NCBI RefSeq assembly: GCF_001436115.1
Contig: NZ_AYZQ01000001.1
Location: 760,331-824,330 of the forward strand
From: Lacticaseibacillus brantae DSM 23927
GTDB taxonomy: Bacteria; Bacillota; Bacilli; Lactobacillales; Lactobacillaceae
Direction: 5' to 3'
DNA: 64,000 nt
Each line of letters opens with the position of its first letter. Position 1 is the stretch's first letter. The notes under the pieces are model-generated. The model made no database searches. It was not told the DNA's origin and saw nothing but the letters and a program-made list of their open reading frames with translations. The translations under genes were made by a program, and so were the position numbers. Of the stretch, positions 38,556 through 46,658 are shown in pieces.

Positions 38556-40271
38556 CTACACCTCCTCAAGCGCTTTTTGGGTTTGGTAAATTTCTTGGTA
38601 GGTAGGGTTGGTCTTCACCAGTTCAGCATGACTGCCTTGCCCAATCAGCTGGCCATCATCTAACACTAGAATTCGATCGGCTTTGATAATTGATGAAATT
38701 TTTTCAGCAATAATAAACGTGGTGGTCCCATTGAGTTCTTTATTCAGTGCTTGTTGCACCAGCTTCTCTGAGCGGGCATCCAAAGCACTCGTGGAATCAT
38801 CCATAATCAAAATGTCTGGTTTTCCAATCACGCCTCGAGTAATCGCCAACCGTTGCTTTTGACCACCAGAGAAATTGGCAGACCGTTCTTCAACCGGCGC
38901 ATCGAACTTCTTATCCAACCGATTAATGAACTCGGCACTCTGAGCAACATTGGCTGCCCAGTTCATTTCTTCCAAAGTCGCGTTCGGTTTCCCTTGCCGC
39001 AGGTTCTGCGCAATGGTCCCAGAGAAAATTGTTGCCCGTTGTAGCACAAATGAGACTGCGTGCCGCAAAGATTGCTCGTTGACATCTCGAACATCTTTGC
39101 CACCAACTGTCACTTCCCCTGAATCAGGATCAAACAACCGTGGAATGAGCTGTGCTAAGGTCGATTTCCCAGACCCGGTCGCGCCAACAATCCCAATCAT
39201 TTCCCCCGGAGCGACTTCAAAACTAATGTCTTTCAAGGTTGGCTGTTCGTCACCAGGATAAGTAAAGGTGACATGATCAAACCCAACGCTGCCGGCAAGA
39301 TGTTCTTCAGGCACGTCTGGGAAGGACAACATCGGTTTCGTATCGAAGACTTCTTTGATCCGGCCCAACGACACCACTGCCCGCGAGGCAAAGGTCATCA
39401 TGAAGCCCCCAATAATAATTGAGAACAGAATCTGCATCAAATAACTGATGAACGATGTGACAGCCGCTAAATAGGTTGGATGCTCAGTAATCATGCCACC
39501 CACCATATAAATCGTTAAGGCCATCGCCAAATTAGCAAACAAGAAGAATGCTGGCATCAAAATTGAGAACAAGTTCCCAATTTTAATGGTCAAATCGCGC
39601 ATCTCATCACTGGACTCTGAGAAGGTTTTGATCTGATTTTGTTCCTGAACAAACGACTTCACGACCCGAATGCCCATGAGGTTTTCACGTGCCAAAGTGT
39701 TCACGCGTTCCACCATTCCCTGCATTGAACCGAAATACTTGCCCATCCGTGTAAATGAAAAGGCTGAAACCCCAACAATCAGTAACATCATCACAATAAT
39801 AATCCACCAAAGATTCGGCAGCGTCATAATGGCCAAGGCAAAGGCCCCGATGAACAGAATTGGAATCCGGGTCAATTGTTGGAACAACGCCATCACAATT
39901 TGTTGGACTTGGTTAATATCATTGGTCATTCGGACAACTAAATTAGACGCGGAAAACTGTTCAACATTCCCATAAGAGAACGTCTGAATTTTCTTATACA
40001 GATCTTCGCGCATATCCGTGGCGACATTGAGGGCGATTTTCGCACTATAGACCGTGTTAATGATCCCCGCGACAATCCCGATGACCGCCAGCACAATAAG
40101 AATAATCCCATTGTTAAAGACCGTATCGTTATCTTTTTTAATGATTGCTTCTAAGACTTGTTGCAATAAATGTGGCTGCCACAACGTTGCAAAGGCAACA
40201 ACAAGAACCGAAACAATTGCCCAAGTGATATTCCATCGCTCGCGCTTAAAATATGGCAATAGTGCTTTCAT
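38556..40271 (-). CDS. ABC exporter half-transporter, LmrC/BmrC-like (degenerate catalytic site)
   Basis: 571 residues. Membrane domain with six helices, then Walker A GATGSGKST, full signature NFSGGQKQR and Walker B LIMDDSTSALD, in which Asp replaces the catalytic Glu. That D/E asymmetry between partners is the mark of heterodimeric exporters such as LmrCD, where one ATP site is non-hydrolytic. First gene of the pair, with ATG and GGGAGGG ribosome site. Confidence 0.9.
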   Translation of the reverse strand: MKALLPYFKRERWNITWAIVSVLVVAFATLWQPHLLQQVLEAIIKKDNDTVFNNGIILIVLAVIGIVAGIINTVYSAKIALNVATDMREDLYKKIQTFSYGNVEQFSASNLVVRMTNDINQVQQIVMALFQQLTRIPILFIGAFALAIMTLPNLWWIIIVMMLLIVGVSAFSFTRMGKYFGSMQGMVERVNTLARENLMGIRVVKSFVQEQNQIKTFSESSDEMRDLTIKIGNLFSILMPAFFLFANLAMALTIYMVGGMITEHPTYLAAVTSFISYLMQILFSIIIGGFMMTFASRAVVSLGRIKEVFDTKPMLSFPDVPEEHLAGSVGFDHVTFTYPGDEQPTLKDISFEVAPGEMIGIVGATGSGKSTLAQLIPRLFDPDSGEVTVGGKDVRDVNEQSLRHAVSFVLQRATIFSGTIAQNLRQGKPNATLEEMNWAANVAQSAEFINRLDKKFDAPVEERSANFSGGQKQRLAITRGVIGKPDILIMDDSTSALDARSEKLVQQALNKELNGTTTFIIAEKISSIIKADRILVLDDGQLIGQGSHAELVKTNPTYQEIYQTQKALEEV

Positions 40272-40301
40272 AAAATCCCTCCCATGGTCACAAGTCCATC
40301 A

Positions 40302-40330
40302 ATCGTACCAAAAGGGACCTGCGACTGCAA
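40302..40330 (-). promoter_or_regulatory. Promoter of the ABC exporter pair
   Basis: Minus strand TTGCAG, 17-base spacer, TACGAT, about 30 bases before the start codon. Confidence 0.45.
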
Positions 40331-40422
40331 TAAAAATCCACTCGGCGCCCATCAATTGCCGACTGTTAGCGTACAAAAAAGCGCCTGCCTTAGCATCAGT
40401 CTTGCGCCCTAATCGCGTATAC

Positions 40423-40454
40423 AAAAAAAGAGACCGCTCCCCCAGCGGCCTCTT
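40423..40454 (-). terminator. Terminator after the oppA-type gene
   Basis: Minus strand stem AGAGgCCGCT / AGCGGtCTCT, 4-base loop, seven T. Confidence 0.88.
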
Positions 40455-40467
40455 TGGCACAATTAAC

Positions 40468-42133
40468 TTACTTAATCGAAGCGTATTTATAACTCCACTG
40501 GGTCCCAGCGGTATTGTGAATCACGCCTTGGATATTCCGGCGCATTAAATCTGGATAAACGCTTTGGTATAACGGTGTGACCGCTTGTTCGCGATTGACA
40601 AGCTGCGCAGCGGCGATCAAATCTTGCCACCGCTTATCAGGATTGGTCGCATCGACACCTTCAGCGGCCGTTACCAGTTTGTCATAGGTACTACTCTGAT
40701 AATGGCCGGCGTTCATACCATTATCACTCGTTAGCAACTCCAGAAATGAAATTGGGTCATTGAAGTCGGCTCCCCAGCCCATCAGTGCCAGATCAAAATC
40801 GCCGTTGTCGCGCTCATTTTTGGCCGCATTACTTGGAATCATACGGATGTTCACCGTCAATCCAGGTAAAGTGACCTCAAGTTGGCTCTTCAGGTATTCC
40901 ACCACACTCTTGCTAGCAGGAGCGCTACTATTATCATTGCCGACCAACAAGCCCAAAGTGATTTTCTTGAGGCCGGTTGCTGCTTGCGCCTTAGCCCAAT
41001 GCGCTTTGGCCGATTGCTCGTCAAACTTCATTGTATCTGGAACAGCTTGATCCTTTGAGAAATCGGTCCCAGTCTTTGGGCTGCTGGCCAAATCAGTGGC
41101 CACAAAACCAGTAGGAATTAAAGTACCATCCCCCACCACCTTCTTAGCCAAAGCAGACCGGTCAATGGCCAATGAAATCGCCAATCGCGCATCCTGATTG
41201 TTCAACATTTCGGCCTTATCCTGGTCTTTATTCTTCCGATTGTAAGCAATATAGTTTACGTATGAATAGGCAAACACCTTAAAATCTGGGTTCTTCACAT
41301 AAGTCGGGACTTGTTCGACAGAAAGTTGCGTCAAATCAATCTTGTTTGTTTGAAAGAGATCAACCCCAGTCGTGGCGTCCGGAACGACAACGTAGTTAAT
41401 GCGCTGCAGTTTGACGACTTGATGGTCCCAATACTGTTGATTCTTAACATAGGACCACTGATTGCCGGTCCCGTCCCAATCAACCAACTTGAAGGGACCA
41501 CTGTAAACCATATACTGGGCCTTGGTTCCATATTTCGCGCCATAACGGTTGTAAATTTTCTCGTTTTGAGGCCCGAAAAGCGGGTAGGCCATCAACTTCT
41601 TAAAGTATGCAATCGGCCGCTCCAATTGGACCACAACAGTTTGCGCATTTAGGGCAGTAATCCCAAGCGTGCTGGGTGCCTGCTTGCCCGCAGCAATCGC
41701 GGCCCCATTCTTCACCCCTGCAAATAAGTATGCATAAGGCGATCTCGTCTTGGGATTGACTGAACGTTGCCATGAGAAAACATAATCTGCTGCGGTAATG
41801 GGATCACCATTGCTCCACTTGGCCGCACGCAAATGGAAAGTATAGGTTCTCTGGTCAGCCGAAACATCCACGGACTGGGCCAACCCTGGAGTCAAAGTGC
41901 CATCCTTACCCAACCGATAAAAACTCTCAAAAATATTGCCTGTCTGACCATAGCCGCCAAGTTTGGAAATATCCACTGAATCCATGGGACTCGCAGTCGG
42001 TAAGTTCAAAACTTGTTGTGATTTCGCGCTGGAAGAAGCCTTACTTTGCGTTCTCAGGCCAAGCACTACACACGCCTGCCACCGCAACGACCGCAACAGC
42101 GCCAACGATAAATTTAGTTAATTTTGATGCCAT
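40468..42133 (-). pseudogene. oppA: Oligopeptide-binding lipoprotein OppA-type, frameshifted in the signal peptide
   Basis: The ATG at 42133 follows GGAGGAG and opens a clear signal peptide (MASKLTKFIV, then Ala/Val core, GVCSA). At codon 25 (42059-42061) the frame gives Trp and ends at a stop at 42041. The mature protein continues in another frame as GLRTQSKASSS and runs uninterrupted to 40468 (about 540 residues) with the SBP family 5 layout, including the YVFSWQRSVNPKTRSPYAY region typical of DppA/OppA. Restoring two bases at codon 25 would give S-A-C-G-L-R, placing the lipobox cysteine exactly there. Either a recent inactivation or a sequencing error. No opp permease or ATPase genes are adjacent, as is common for stand-alone OppA copies. 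Confidence 0.82.
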
Positions 42134-42203
42134 GATTCTCCTCCAATTCAAAAACGACTGAACAACAACAATCAATATCTGCTTCTGCCTTCATACAACA
42201 CAT
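42114..42203 (-). CDS. Cysteine-rich upstream ORF overlapping the oppA start
   Basis: 29 codons, ATG at 42203 with AAAGGAG 8 bases before, stop at 42114-42116. The peptide starts MCCMKAEADIDCCCSVV; five of its first 14 residues are Cys, all TGT. It lies inside the transcript predicted from the promoter at 42246-42274 and overlaps the oppA start (42133) by 20 bases in another frame, so its GAG GAG codons are the oppA ribosome site. A Cys-sensing leader or coupling ORF is inferred from composition and position; no homologue was searched for. Confidence 0.6.
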   Translation of the reverse strand: MCCMKAEADIDCCCSVVFELEENHGIKIN

Positions 42204-42245
42204 GCTGTTCACTCCTTTCGAATTGGAAACGTCTTTAATATTTCA

Positions 42246-42274
42246 AGTATACGGTACAAAATCGTTGCTGGCAA
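42246..42274 (-). promoter_or_regulatory. Promoter of the uORF-oppA transcript
   Basis: Minus strand TTGCCA, 17-base spacer, TATACT. Expected start near 42239, leaving about 36 bases before the upstream ORF and 106 before oppA. Confidence 0.65.
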
Positions 42275-42477
42275 AGTGAAATTACCAATTAACTGGAATT
42301 CAATCATTTCACATCCCTGAATCGCCGTTTTTCACCGTTTATGTCTCAAAATCAACACCGGGTAAAAGACATTTTGAGTAATTACCTGCTGCGGTGGTGC
42401 GAATATTCTAATCGAGACATGTCGTAAGCGTTATCAATTCGGGAGCTGGCTGCTGGCAGCAATTGGAATTTAAACAT
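42275..42477. other. Intergenic region upstream of the oppA promoter
   Basis: No gene seen. It contains an 8-base inverted repeat CTCAAAAT / ATTTTGAG (42345-42352 and 42371-42378) separated by 18 bases, about 70 bases upstream of the -35; a regulator site is possible but nothing else supports it. Confidence 0.45.
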
Positions 42478-42509
42478 AAAAAAAGCACGTGTGAAAAACT
42501 CACACATGC
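42478..42509 (-). terminator. Terminator after tRNA-Leu
   Basis: Minus strand stem GCAtGTGTGAG / TTCACACgTGC with a short loop and seven T. Confidence 0.88.
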
Positions 42510-42526
42510 CTTTTGCTAAGTATTGA

Positions 42527-42612
42527 TGCGGGTGAAAGGACTTGAACCTTCACGGCCATAATTGGCCACAAGATCCTTAATCTTGCGCGTCTACCAGTTC
42601 CGCCACACCCGC
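42527..42612 (-). tRNA. tRNA-Leu (UAA anticodon)
   Basis: 86 bases. Acceptor stem GCGGGTG / CACCCGC with A discriminator; D-loop with GGTAGACGC as in class II leucine tRNAs; anticodon stem GCAAGAT / ATCTTG-type around TAA; long variable arm GGCCAATTATGGCC region; T-arm GGTTCAAGTCC. CCA is not encoded. Confidence 0.95.
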
Positions 42613-42646
42613 ATTGGAAGTAGCTTGATTCACAAGCACAAGAAAT

Positions 42647-42675
42647 ATTGTATACAGAAACCAAAGCAAAGTCAA
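42647..42675 (-). promoter_or_regulatory. Promoter of tRNA-Leu
   Basis: Minus strand TTGACT, 17-base spacer, TACAAT, about 27 bases before the mature tRNA end. Confidence 0.6.
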
Positions 42676-42759
42676 CGAAAAATTAAAACTATCCGCGTTC
42701 TGCCACTCGATTAGCCCACGTCTGTGGTAAGCTAGTCAAAAATACCAAGGAGTGATTCC

Positions 42760-43272
42760 GTGATTCGTCCAGCAACGCTTGTCGATCTAAGTCCCATTGT
42801 CGGCCTTTATCAGCACCTCACTCGCGAGATGGCCGTCCTCGCACCAACCATCATCCAGCCATTAGCCGCAGACAACCGTGACTATTTTGCCCGGTATATT
42901 ATGGAAGACCTCGCTGACGTTTTGATTAACGTTGATGAAGCGCAGAACATCAACGGGTTTGCCCTAGTTGTTGCCGCCAAGACAGAGGCGGCTCCAGAAG
43001 TGGTCGCCCACGATTTTGCTTATTTAATCGACCTTGTCGTCGCTCCCACGGCTCGCCATCAGGGCATTGGCTCAGCCCTGCTGGGCGCGGTCGATGCCTG
43101 GAGCTTAGCCCACCAGCTTGAATACGTCCAACTCAATGTTCTCCCCCAGAACACGGATGCCATTCAGCTGTATGAAAAATGGGGCTATCAAGCCGCGCAA
43201 ATTACAATGACTCGGCCGCTTGCAACACCAACTGACCGTGGCAACGACCACACCGGTAGCGCTGGAGATTGA
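42760..43272 (+). CDS. GNAT family N-acetyltransferase
   Basis: 170 residues from a GTG at 42760 (AAGGAG 7 bases before). Motif A is at LIDLVVAPTARHQGIGSALLGAV (about 88-110; R-x-x-G-I-G-S), and NTDAIQLYEKWGYQ near 127-140 is the usual last strand. Acceptor unknown. The 3' end overlaps the SprT-like gene by 71 bases; the C-terminal 20 residues are low-complexity and lie in that overlap, so they may be dispensable. Confidence 0.88.
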   Translation: MIRPATLVDLSPIVGLYQHLTREMAVLAPTIIQPLAADNRDYFARYIMEDLADVLINVDEAQNINGFALVVAAKTEAAPEVVAHDFAYLIDLVVAPTARHQGIGSALLGAVDAWSLAHQLEYVQLNVLPQNTDAIQLYEKWGYQAAQITMTRPLATPTDRGNDHTGSAGD

Positions 43273-43648
43273 TCTTGCGACTGCGATAGTAGTCGGCCCC
43301 ACAGTGGTGGCACTGATAATGCCATTTTGCAGTGTGATCAGGCGCTGGGGCGTACCGTGAGCCCCCCACTTGTGCAAGTAAGGTTTTAAAGTCGTGATCG
43401 CCGTGTTTGTAGCCCCGATGTTGCGCATACAAATGATAATGGGTCAGTTCATGCTTGATAATGCCATCAATTGCTTCAGGATGGGTCGCAAACATTGTCG
43501 GATTGAAGTCTAAATGACCATCTTTGAGATGAAAGCGGCCGCCTGTCGTTTTGAGACGCCGATTAAAAATGGCTTGATGCATGAACGGCCTATGAAAATC
43601 ACGTAATGAGATTTGCTCGACTCGTTGTTGTAAGTCTTGATTATTCAT
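43202..43648 (-). CDS. SprT-like zinc metallopeptidase-fold protein
   Basis: 148 residues. Zinc-peptidase motif HELTHYH at about 67-73, and a C-terminal zinc ribbon with two Cys-x-x-Cys pairs (CHHC near 112-115, CGRC near 133-136). This is the SprT family, related to the protease domain of Spartan that cuts DNA-protein crosslinks in eukaryotes; the bacterial role is unclear. Convergent with, and overlapping, the GNAT gene. Confidence 0.92.
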   Translation of the reverse strand: MNNQDLQQRVEQISLRDFHRPFMHQAIFNRRLKTTGGRFHLKDGHLDFNPTMFATHPEAIDGIIKHELTHYHLYAQHRGYKHGDHDFKTLLAQVGGSRYAPAPDHTAKWHYQCHHCGADYYRSRKINLQRYRCGRCHGQLVLQAAESL

Positions 43649-43752
43649 TGATTCCTCGATTCATAGTGCCAAGTGCCAGGTCAATTTAACAAAGCATTAT
43701 AGCACGCCCACAACCCTGATGCCAAAAAGCATTAGAATCACCTCTGCGATTT

Positions 43753-43792
43753 AAAAAGGATTATGACAAATAATTTTTGTCATAATCCTTTT
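43753..43792. terminator. Bidirectional terminator after the trpXYZ-like operon
   Basis: Stem AAAAAGGATTATGACAAA / TTTGTCATAATCCTTTTT with a short AT loop, A run on the left, T run on the right. Confidence 0.88.
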
Positions 43793-43800
43793 TGTTGTCT

Positions 43801-44553
43801 CTACGCGAAGTACGCGAGTAAGTCCTCGCGTTGGAGCCGAGCTTTTTGCTGAGCATCATAGTCAGCAACAATCTGCCCATGATCGAGCACCAACAATCGA
43901 TTCCCATACGCCAGCGCATCTGCCATATGGTGGGTAATCATCAGGCCGGTTAAATGCCGTTCAGTCATCATTGTGGCTGTCAGTTGCATGATGGCAGCAC
44001 TGGTATGAGGATCAAGCGCCGCAGTATGTTCATCTAACAAGAGCAAGTCAGGCTGATTCAAACTAGCCATCAATAGACTCAGTGCCTGCCGTTGGCCGCC
44101 GGAAAGCGATGCCGTTTCGCGGTCCAAAGCGGCATCAAGGCCATTACCGGTCTGCTTGGTTAAAGTCAAAAAGTCTGGTTTTTGAGCATTTAACCGCCGT
44201 AACTTGAATCGTAACGGCTGACCTCGATGAGAAGCCAAGGCCAGGTTCTCGGCCACCGTCATTCGTGGCGCCGTCCCCATTTTAGGATCCTGGAAAACGC
44301 GCGCAATGTAGCGGGCCCGCTTCTCTGGTGAAAAGGTTGTGATATCGTGACCGCCCAACATGATTGAACCGGCTGCCACTGGCAGGTTGCCGGCAATGGT
44401 ATTGAACAAGGTAGACTTCCCAGCCCCATTGGTCCCAACAACACTAACAAAATCACCAGAATTAAGCGTTAAATTCACGTTATCCAGTAAAGTTTTCACG
44501 CCGTCATCAGTAGGAACATTCACGGTAACACCCTTCAATGCTAATTGGCTCAT
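43801..44553 (-). CDS. trpZ: ABC transporter ATP-binding protein (TrpZ-like)
   Basis: 250 residues. Walker A GTNGAGKST near 40-47, signature SLSGGQRQAL near 150, Walker B LLLLDEHTAALDP near 172-184, H-loop LMITHH. Family COG1101, the partner of COG2984 binding proteins and COG4120 permeases. It overlaps the permease by 4 bases. In streptococci this set imports tryptophan (TrpXYZ). Confidence 0.9.
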   Translation of the reverse strand: MSQLALKGVTVNVPTDDGVKTLLDNVNLTLNSGDFVSVVGTNGAGKSTLFNTIAGNLPVAAGSIMLGGHDITTFSPEKRARYIARVFQDPKMGTAPRMTVAENLALASHRGQPLRFKLRRLNAQKPDFLTLTKQTGNGLDAALDRETASLSGGQRQALSLLMASLNQPDLLLLDEHTAALDPHTSAAIMQLTATMMTERHLTGLMITHHMADALAYGNRLLVLDHGQIVADYDAQQKARLQREDLLAYFA

Positions 44554-45443
44554 GATTGAACCCCCTTCTTTAAAACCCGTCGTAACTTTAATTGGGCATC
44601 AAATTGCGGCACCATAATCGCGATTGCCAGCACAACAGCTGAAACCAGCTTCAAGTCATCTGGACTGAATCCTAAGGCCAAAACCACGAGAAGAATAAAA
44701 CGATAAATGATGCTCCCTAGGACAACCGCGACCAGCCGCTGACTCAAGGTCAAATTACCAAAGGCTACTTCGCCGATGATGATTGCTGCCAAACCGATTA
44801 CAATCACACCAATACCCATATTGACGTCGGCATAACCGTTACTTTGTGCGACCAAAGCACCTGATAACCCAATTAGACCATTACCTAACATTAAGCCCAA
44901 TACCTGCTGCCGCTTGGGATTAATCCCTAAACTTTGGGCCATGGTGGGATTATCGCCGGCTGCGATGAAAGCTTGCCCCCGCTGGGTGTTAAGAAACAGC
45001 ATAAGCAAAGCAACCACCAAGCCGACTGCCACAAACCCAATCAGCACACTACTGAAATCAGCAGAGACCAGTGTGTTGGTCAGTGACTTGAACAAATTAG
45101 GTTGGTTTAAAAGCGATAGATTGGCGCGTCCCATTACTCGAAGGTTGATGGAGAACAACGCCGTCATAACCAAAATACCTGCCAGCAGGACAGGCATCCG
45201 GCCAACAGTACTCAGCAGACCAGTCACCGCCCCTGCCAACATCCCTGCCAACATGGCGAGTAACGTCGCCAAAACGGGATTAATCCCGTGCGTAATCGCA
45301 GAGACTGCCACAGCGGCCCCAAAAGGGAAAGTGCCTTCCACTGTCATATCTGGGAAATCCAGAATTCTAAAAGTCAAAAATAGTCCGATACCGAGCAGCC
45401 CGTAAAGCAGCCCTTGGCCAATGGCCGAAACTCCTAATGTCAT
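44550..45443 (-). CDS. trpY: ABC transporter permease (TrpY-like)
   Basis: 297 residues, eight to nine hydrophobic segments, BPD_transp_2 (branched-chain/ribose type) permease. Signature FPDMTVEGTFPFGAAVAV near 28-45, AGDNPTMAQSLGIN near 163-176. Overlaps the upstream gene by 4 bases (ATGA), so translation of the operon is coupled. Confidence 0.9.
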   Translation of the reverse strand: MTLGVSAIGQGLLYGLLGIGLFLTFRILDFPDMTVEGTFPFGAAVAVSAITHGINPVLATLLAMLAGMLAGAVTGLLSTVGRMPVLLAGILVMTALFSINLRVMGRANLSLLNQPNLFKSLTNTLVSADFSSVLIGFVAVGLVVALLMLFLNTQRGQAFIAAGDNPTMAQSLGINPKRQQVLGLMLGNGLIGLSGALVAQSNGYADVNMGIGVIVIGLAAIIIGEVAFGNLTLSQRLVAVVLGSIIYRFILLVVLALGFSPDDLKLVSAVVLAIAIMVPQFDAQLKLRRVLKKGVQS

Positions 45444-46426
45444 TGGATCACCTTCCCTTGTGTTTGTGCTGTGTGTGCAACTGATTTTGGAATTGTAATG
45501 CCTAGCTGCCGCGCAACCTTGTCATTCAAGATGAGCTGGCCGTTTGTTTCAAAATGAATTGGGGTTGTTGCAGGATCGGCACCCTTGAGAATCTTGGCAA
45601 CCATTTTGCCAGTTTCAACGCCAAGCTGGAATTGATCCAAACCGATGGCCGCCAAGCCGCCTTGCTCAACCATGGTGTCCACAGACGGAAAAATAGGTAC
45701 CTTCCGCGCGTTAGCTGCTGCTACCAACGTCTGCATGGCACTCGCAATCGTGTTGTCAGTTGGCACATAGATGGCATCAACTTGGGTCACCATCTGGTTA
45801 GCCACCTGCGTTAAGTCATTTGTATTACTGATTGCATACGTTTTGACCGTGAACCCATACTTAGGGGCCAGGGCTTGCATTTGGCGAATCTGCGACTGGG
45901 CCGAATCATCACTTGACGTACCAATCAATCCCAAAACTTTAGCCTTGGGCATGAGCGTTTTGATGAGTTGCAATTGGGCTTTGAGTGGTGGCTGATCCGA
46001 GACGCCGGTGACATTGCCACCCGGATGGGCATTGTCTTTGACCAGCTTGGCGCCTTTGGGATCAGTAACCGCACCCAGCACGACCGGCGTCGATTGGTTA
46101 GCGTTTGCCAAGGCTTGGGCCGCCGGAGTCGCAATCCCCACAGTCACAGCAGCATTTTCGGTCGTGAATCGCTCAGCCATGGTTTTCAGATTACTTTGGT
46201 CACCCTGCGCATTCTGAAAATCAAAGCGAACACTTCCAGCTTTATAACCACTCTTCGCTAATCCCGCTTCAATCCCCTTATGAATCGCATCCAGTGCGGG
46301 ATGACTCAGCGGTTGTAGAATCCCAACCAAGGGCACTTGCGCTTGCTTGCGCTGGTGGCCTTGGTTAAAGAACGCAACGCCCAGAAAAGCCACTAGCGCT
46401 GCGATAAAAATCATCATTCGTTTCAT
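45440..46426 (-). CDS. trpX: ABC transporter substrate-binding protein (TrpX-like, COG2984)
   Basis: 328 residues from the ATG at 46426 after GGGGGAG; the longer open frame upstream passes through the attenuator. N-terminal hydrophobic segment (about 3-20) without a lipobox cysteine, so it is membrane-anchored, as in streptococcal TrpX. The VGILQPLSHPALDAIHKGIE start of the mature domain and ATPAAQA, DNTIASA and GLDQFQLG motifs are those of the family. The Trp codon in the upstream leader supports tryptophan (or tyrosine) as ligand. Confidence 0.88.
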   Translation of the reverse strand: MKRMMIFIAALVAFLGVAFFNQGHQRKQAQVPLVGILQPLSHPALDAIHKGIEAGLAKSGYKAGSVRFDFQNAQGDQSNLKTMAERFTTENAAVTVGIATPAAQALANANQSTPVVLGAVTDPKGAKLVKDNAHPGGNVTGVSDQPPLKAQLQLIKTLMPKAKVLGLIGTSSDDSAQSQIRQMQALAPKYGFTVKTYAISNTNDLTQVANQMVTQVDAIYVPTDNTIASAMQTLVAAANARKVPIFPSVDTMVEQGGLAAIGLDQFQLGVETGKMVAKILKGADPATTPIHFETNGQLILNDKVARQLGITIPKSVAHTAQTQGKVIQ

Positions 46427-46453
46427 TATTTCTCCCCCATTTGAAAAATATGT

Positions 46454-46484
46454 AAAAAAAGACCTCCGCGCAGGCCAGCGGAGG
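46454..46484 (-). terminator. Second attenuator terminator ahead of the TrpX-like gene
   Basis: Minus strand stem CCTCCGC / GCGGAGG with an 8-base loop and seven T, immediately after the first terminator. Its loop side carries CCTGCGC (46468-46474), complementary to GCGCAGG in the leader at 46558-46564. Confidence 0.85.
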
Positions 46485-46525
46485 CAAAAAAAATCCGCAT
46501 AGTCCCACTTGGGGTGTCTATGCGG
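46485..46525 (-). terminator. First attenuator terminator ahead of the TrpX-like gene
   Basis: Minus strand stem CCGCATAG(ACA)CCC / GGG(A)CTATGCGG and a long T run. Its 5' arm CATAGACAC (46514-46522) is complementary over nine bases to GTGTCTATG in the leader (46547-46555). Confidence 0.88.
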
Positions 46526-46542
46526 AAAAAGTACTCGAGTCA

Positions 46543-46601
46543 CCAACATAGACACAACCTGCGCGTCTGCAGGTTGCGTCAGTCGCACCTGCTAATGTTG
46601 G
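46543..46601 (-). promoter_or_regulatory. Attenuator switch region of the trpXYZ-like operon
   Basis: Three pairings compete. Outer stem: CCAACAT (46595-46601, the last sense codons of the leader peptide) with ATGTTGG (46543-46549). Inner stem: CAACCTGC (46569-46576) with GCAGGTTG (46555-46562). Antiterminators: GCGCAGG (46558-46564) and GTGTCTATG (46547-46555), which pair with the second and the first terminator respectively. If the leader hairpins form, both terminators are free to fold. Confidence 0.65.
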
Positions 46602-46627
46602 CTTTGCCAAGAATAGCGTGTTGTCAT
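46592..46627 (-). CDS. Leader peptide with Tyr and Trp codons
   Basis: Eleven codons, ATG at 46627 after AAAGGGAGGA: M-T-T-R-Y-S-W-Q-S-Q-H, then TAG. It is the first ORF of the transcript and is followed by nested repeats and tandem terminators, so it is read as an attenuator peptide. Trp is codon 7, Tyr codon 5. Confidence 0.7.
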   Translation of the reverse strand: MTTRYSWQSQH

Positions 46628-46658
46628 GTTGGTTCCTCCCTTTGATTTAATATCATTC

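Noticed and set aside
42035..42075. Programmed ribosomal frameshift in oppA
   Set aside because: No slippery heptamer or following pseudoknot is visible, and the break at the lipobox cysteine is better explained by a two-base loss.
43202..43272. 71-base overlap of GNAT and SprT genes as a sign of misannotation
   Set aside because: Both frames carry solid motifs (acetyl-CoA loop; HELTH and zinc ribbon), and the overlap affects only the C-terminal tails of both.
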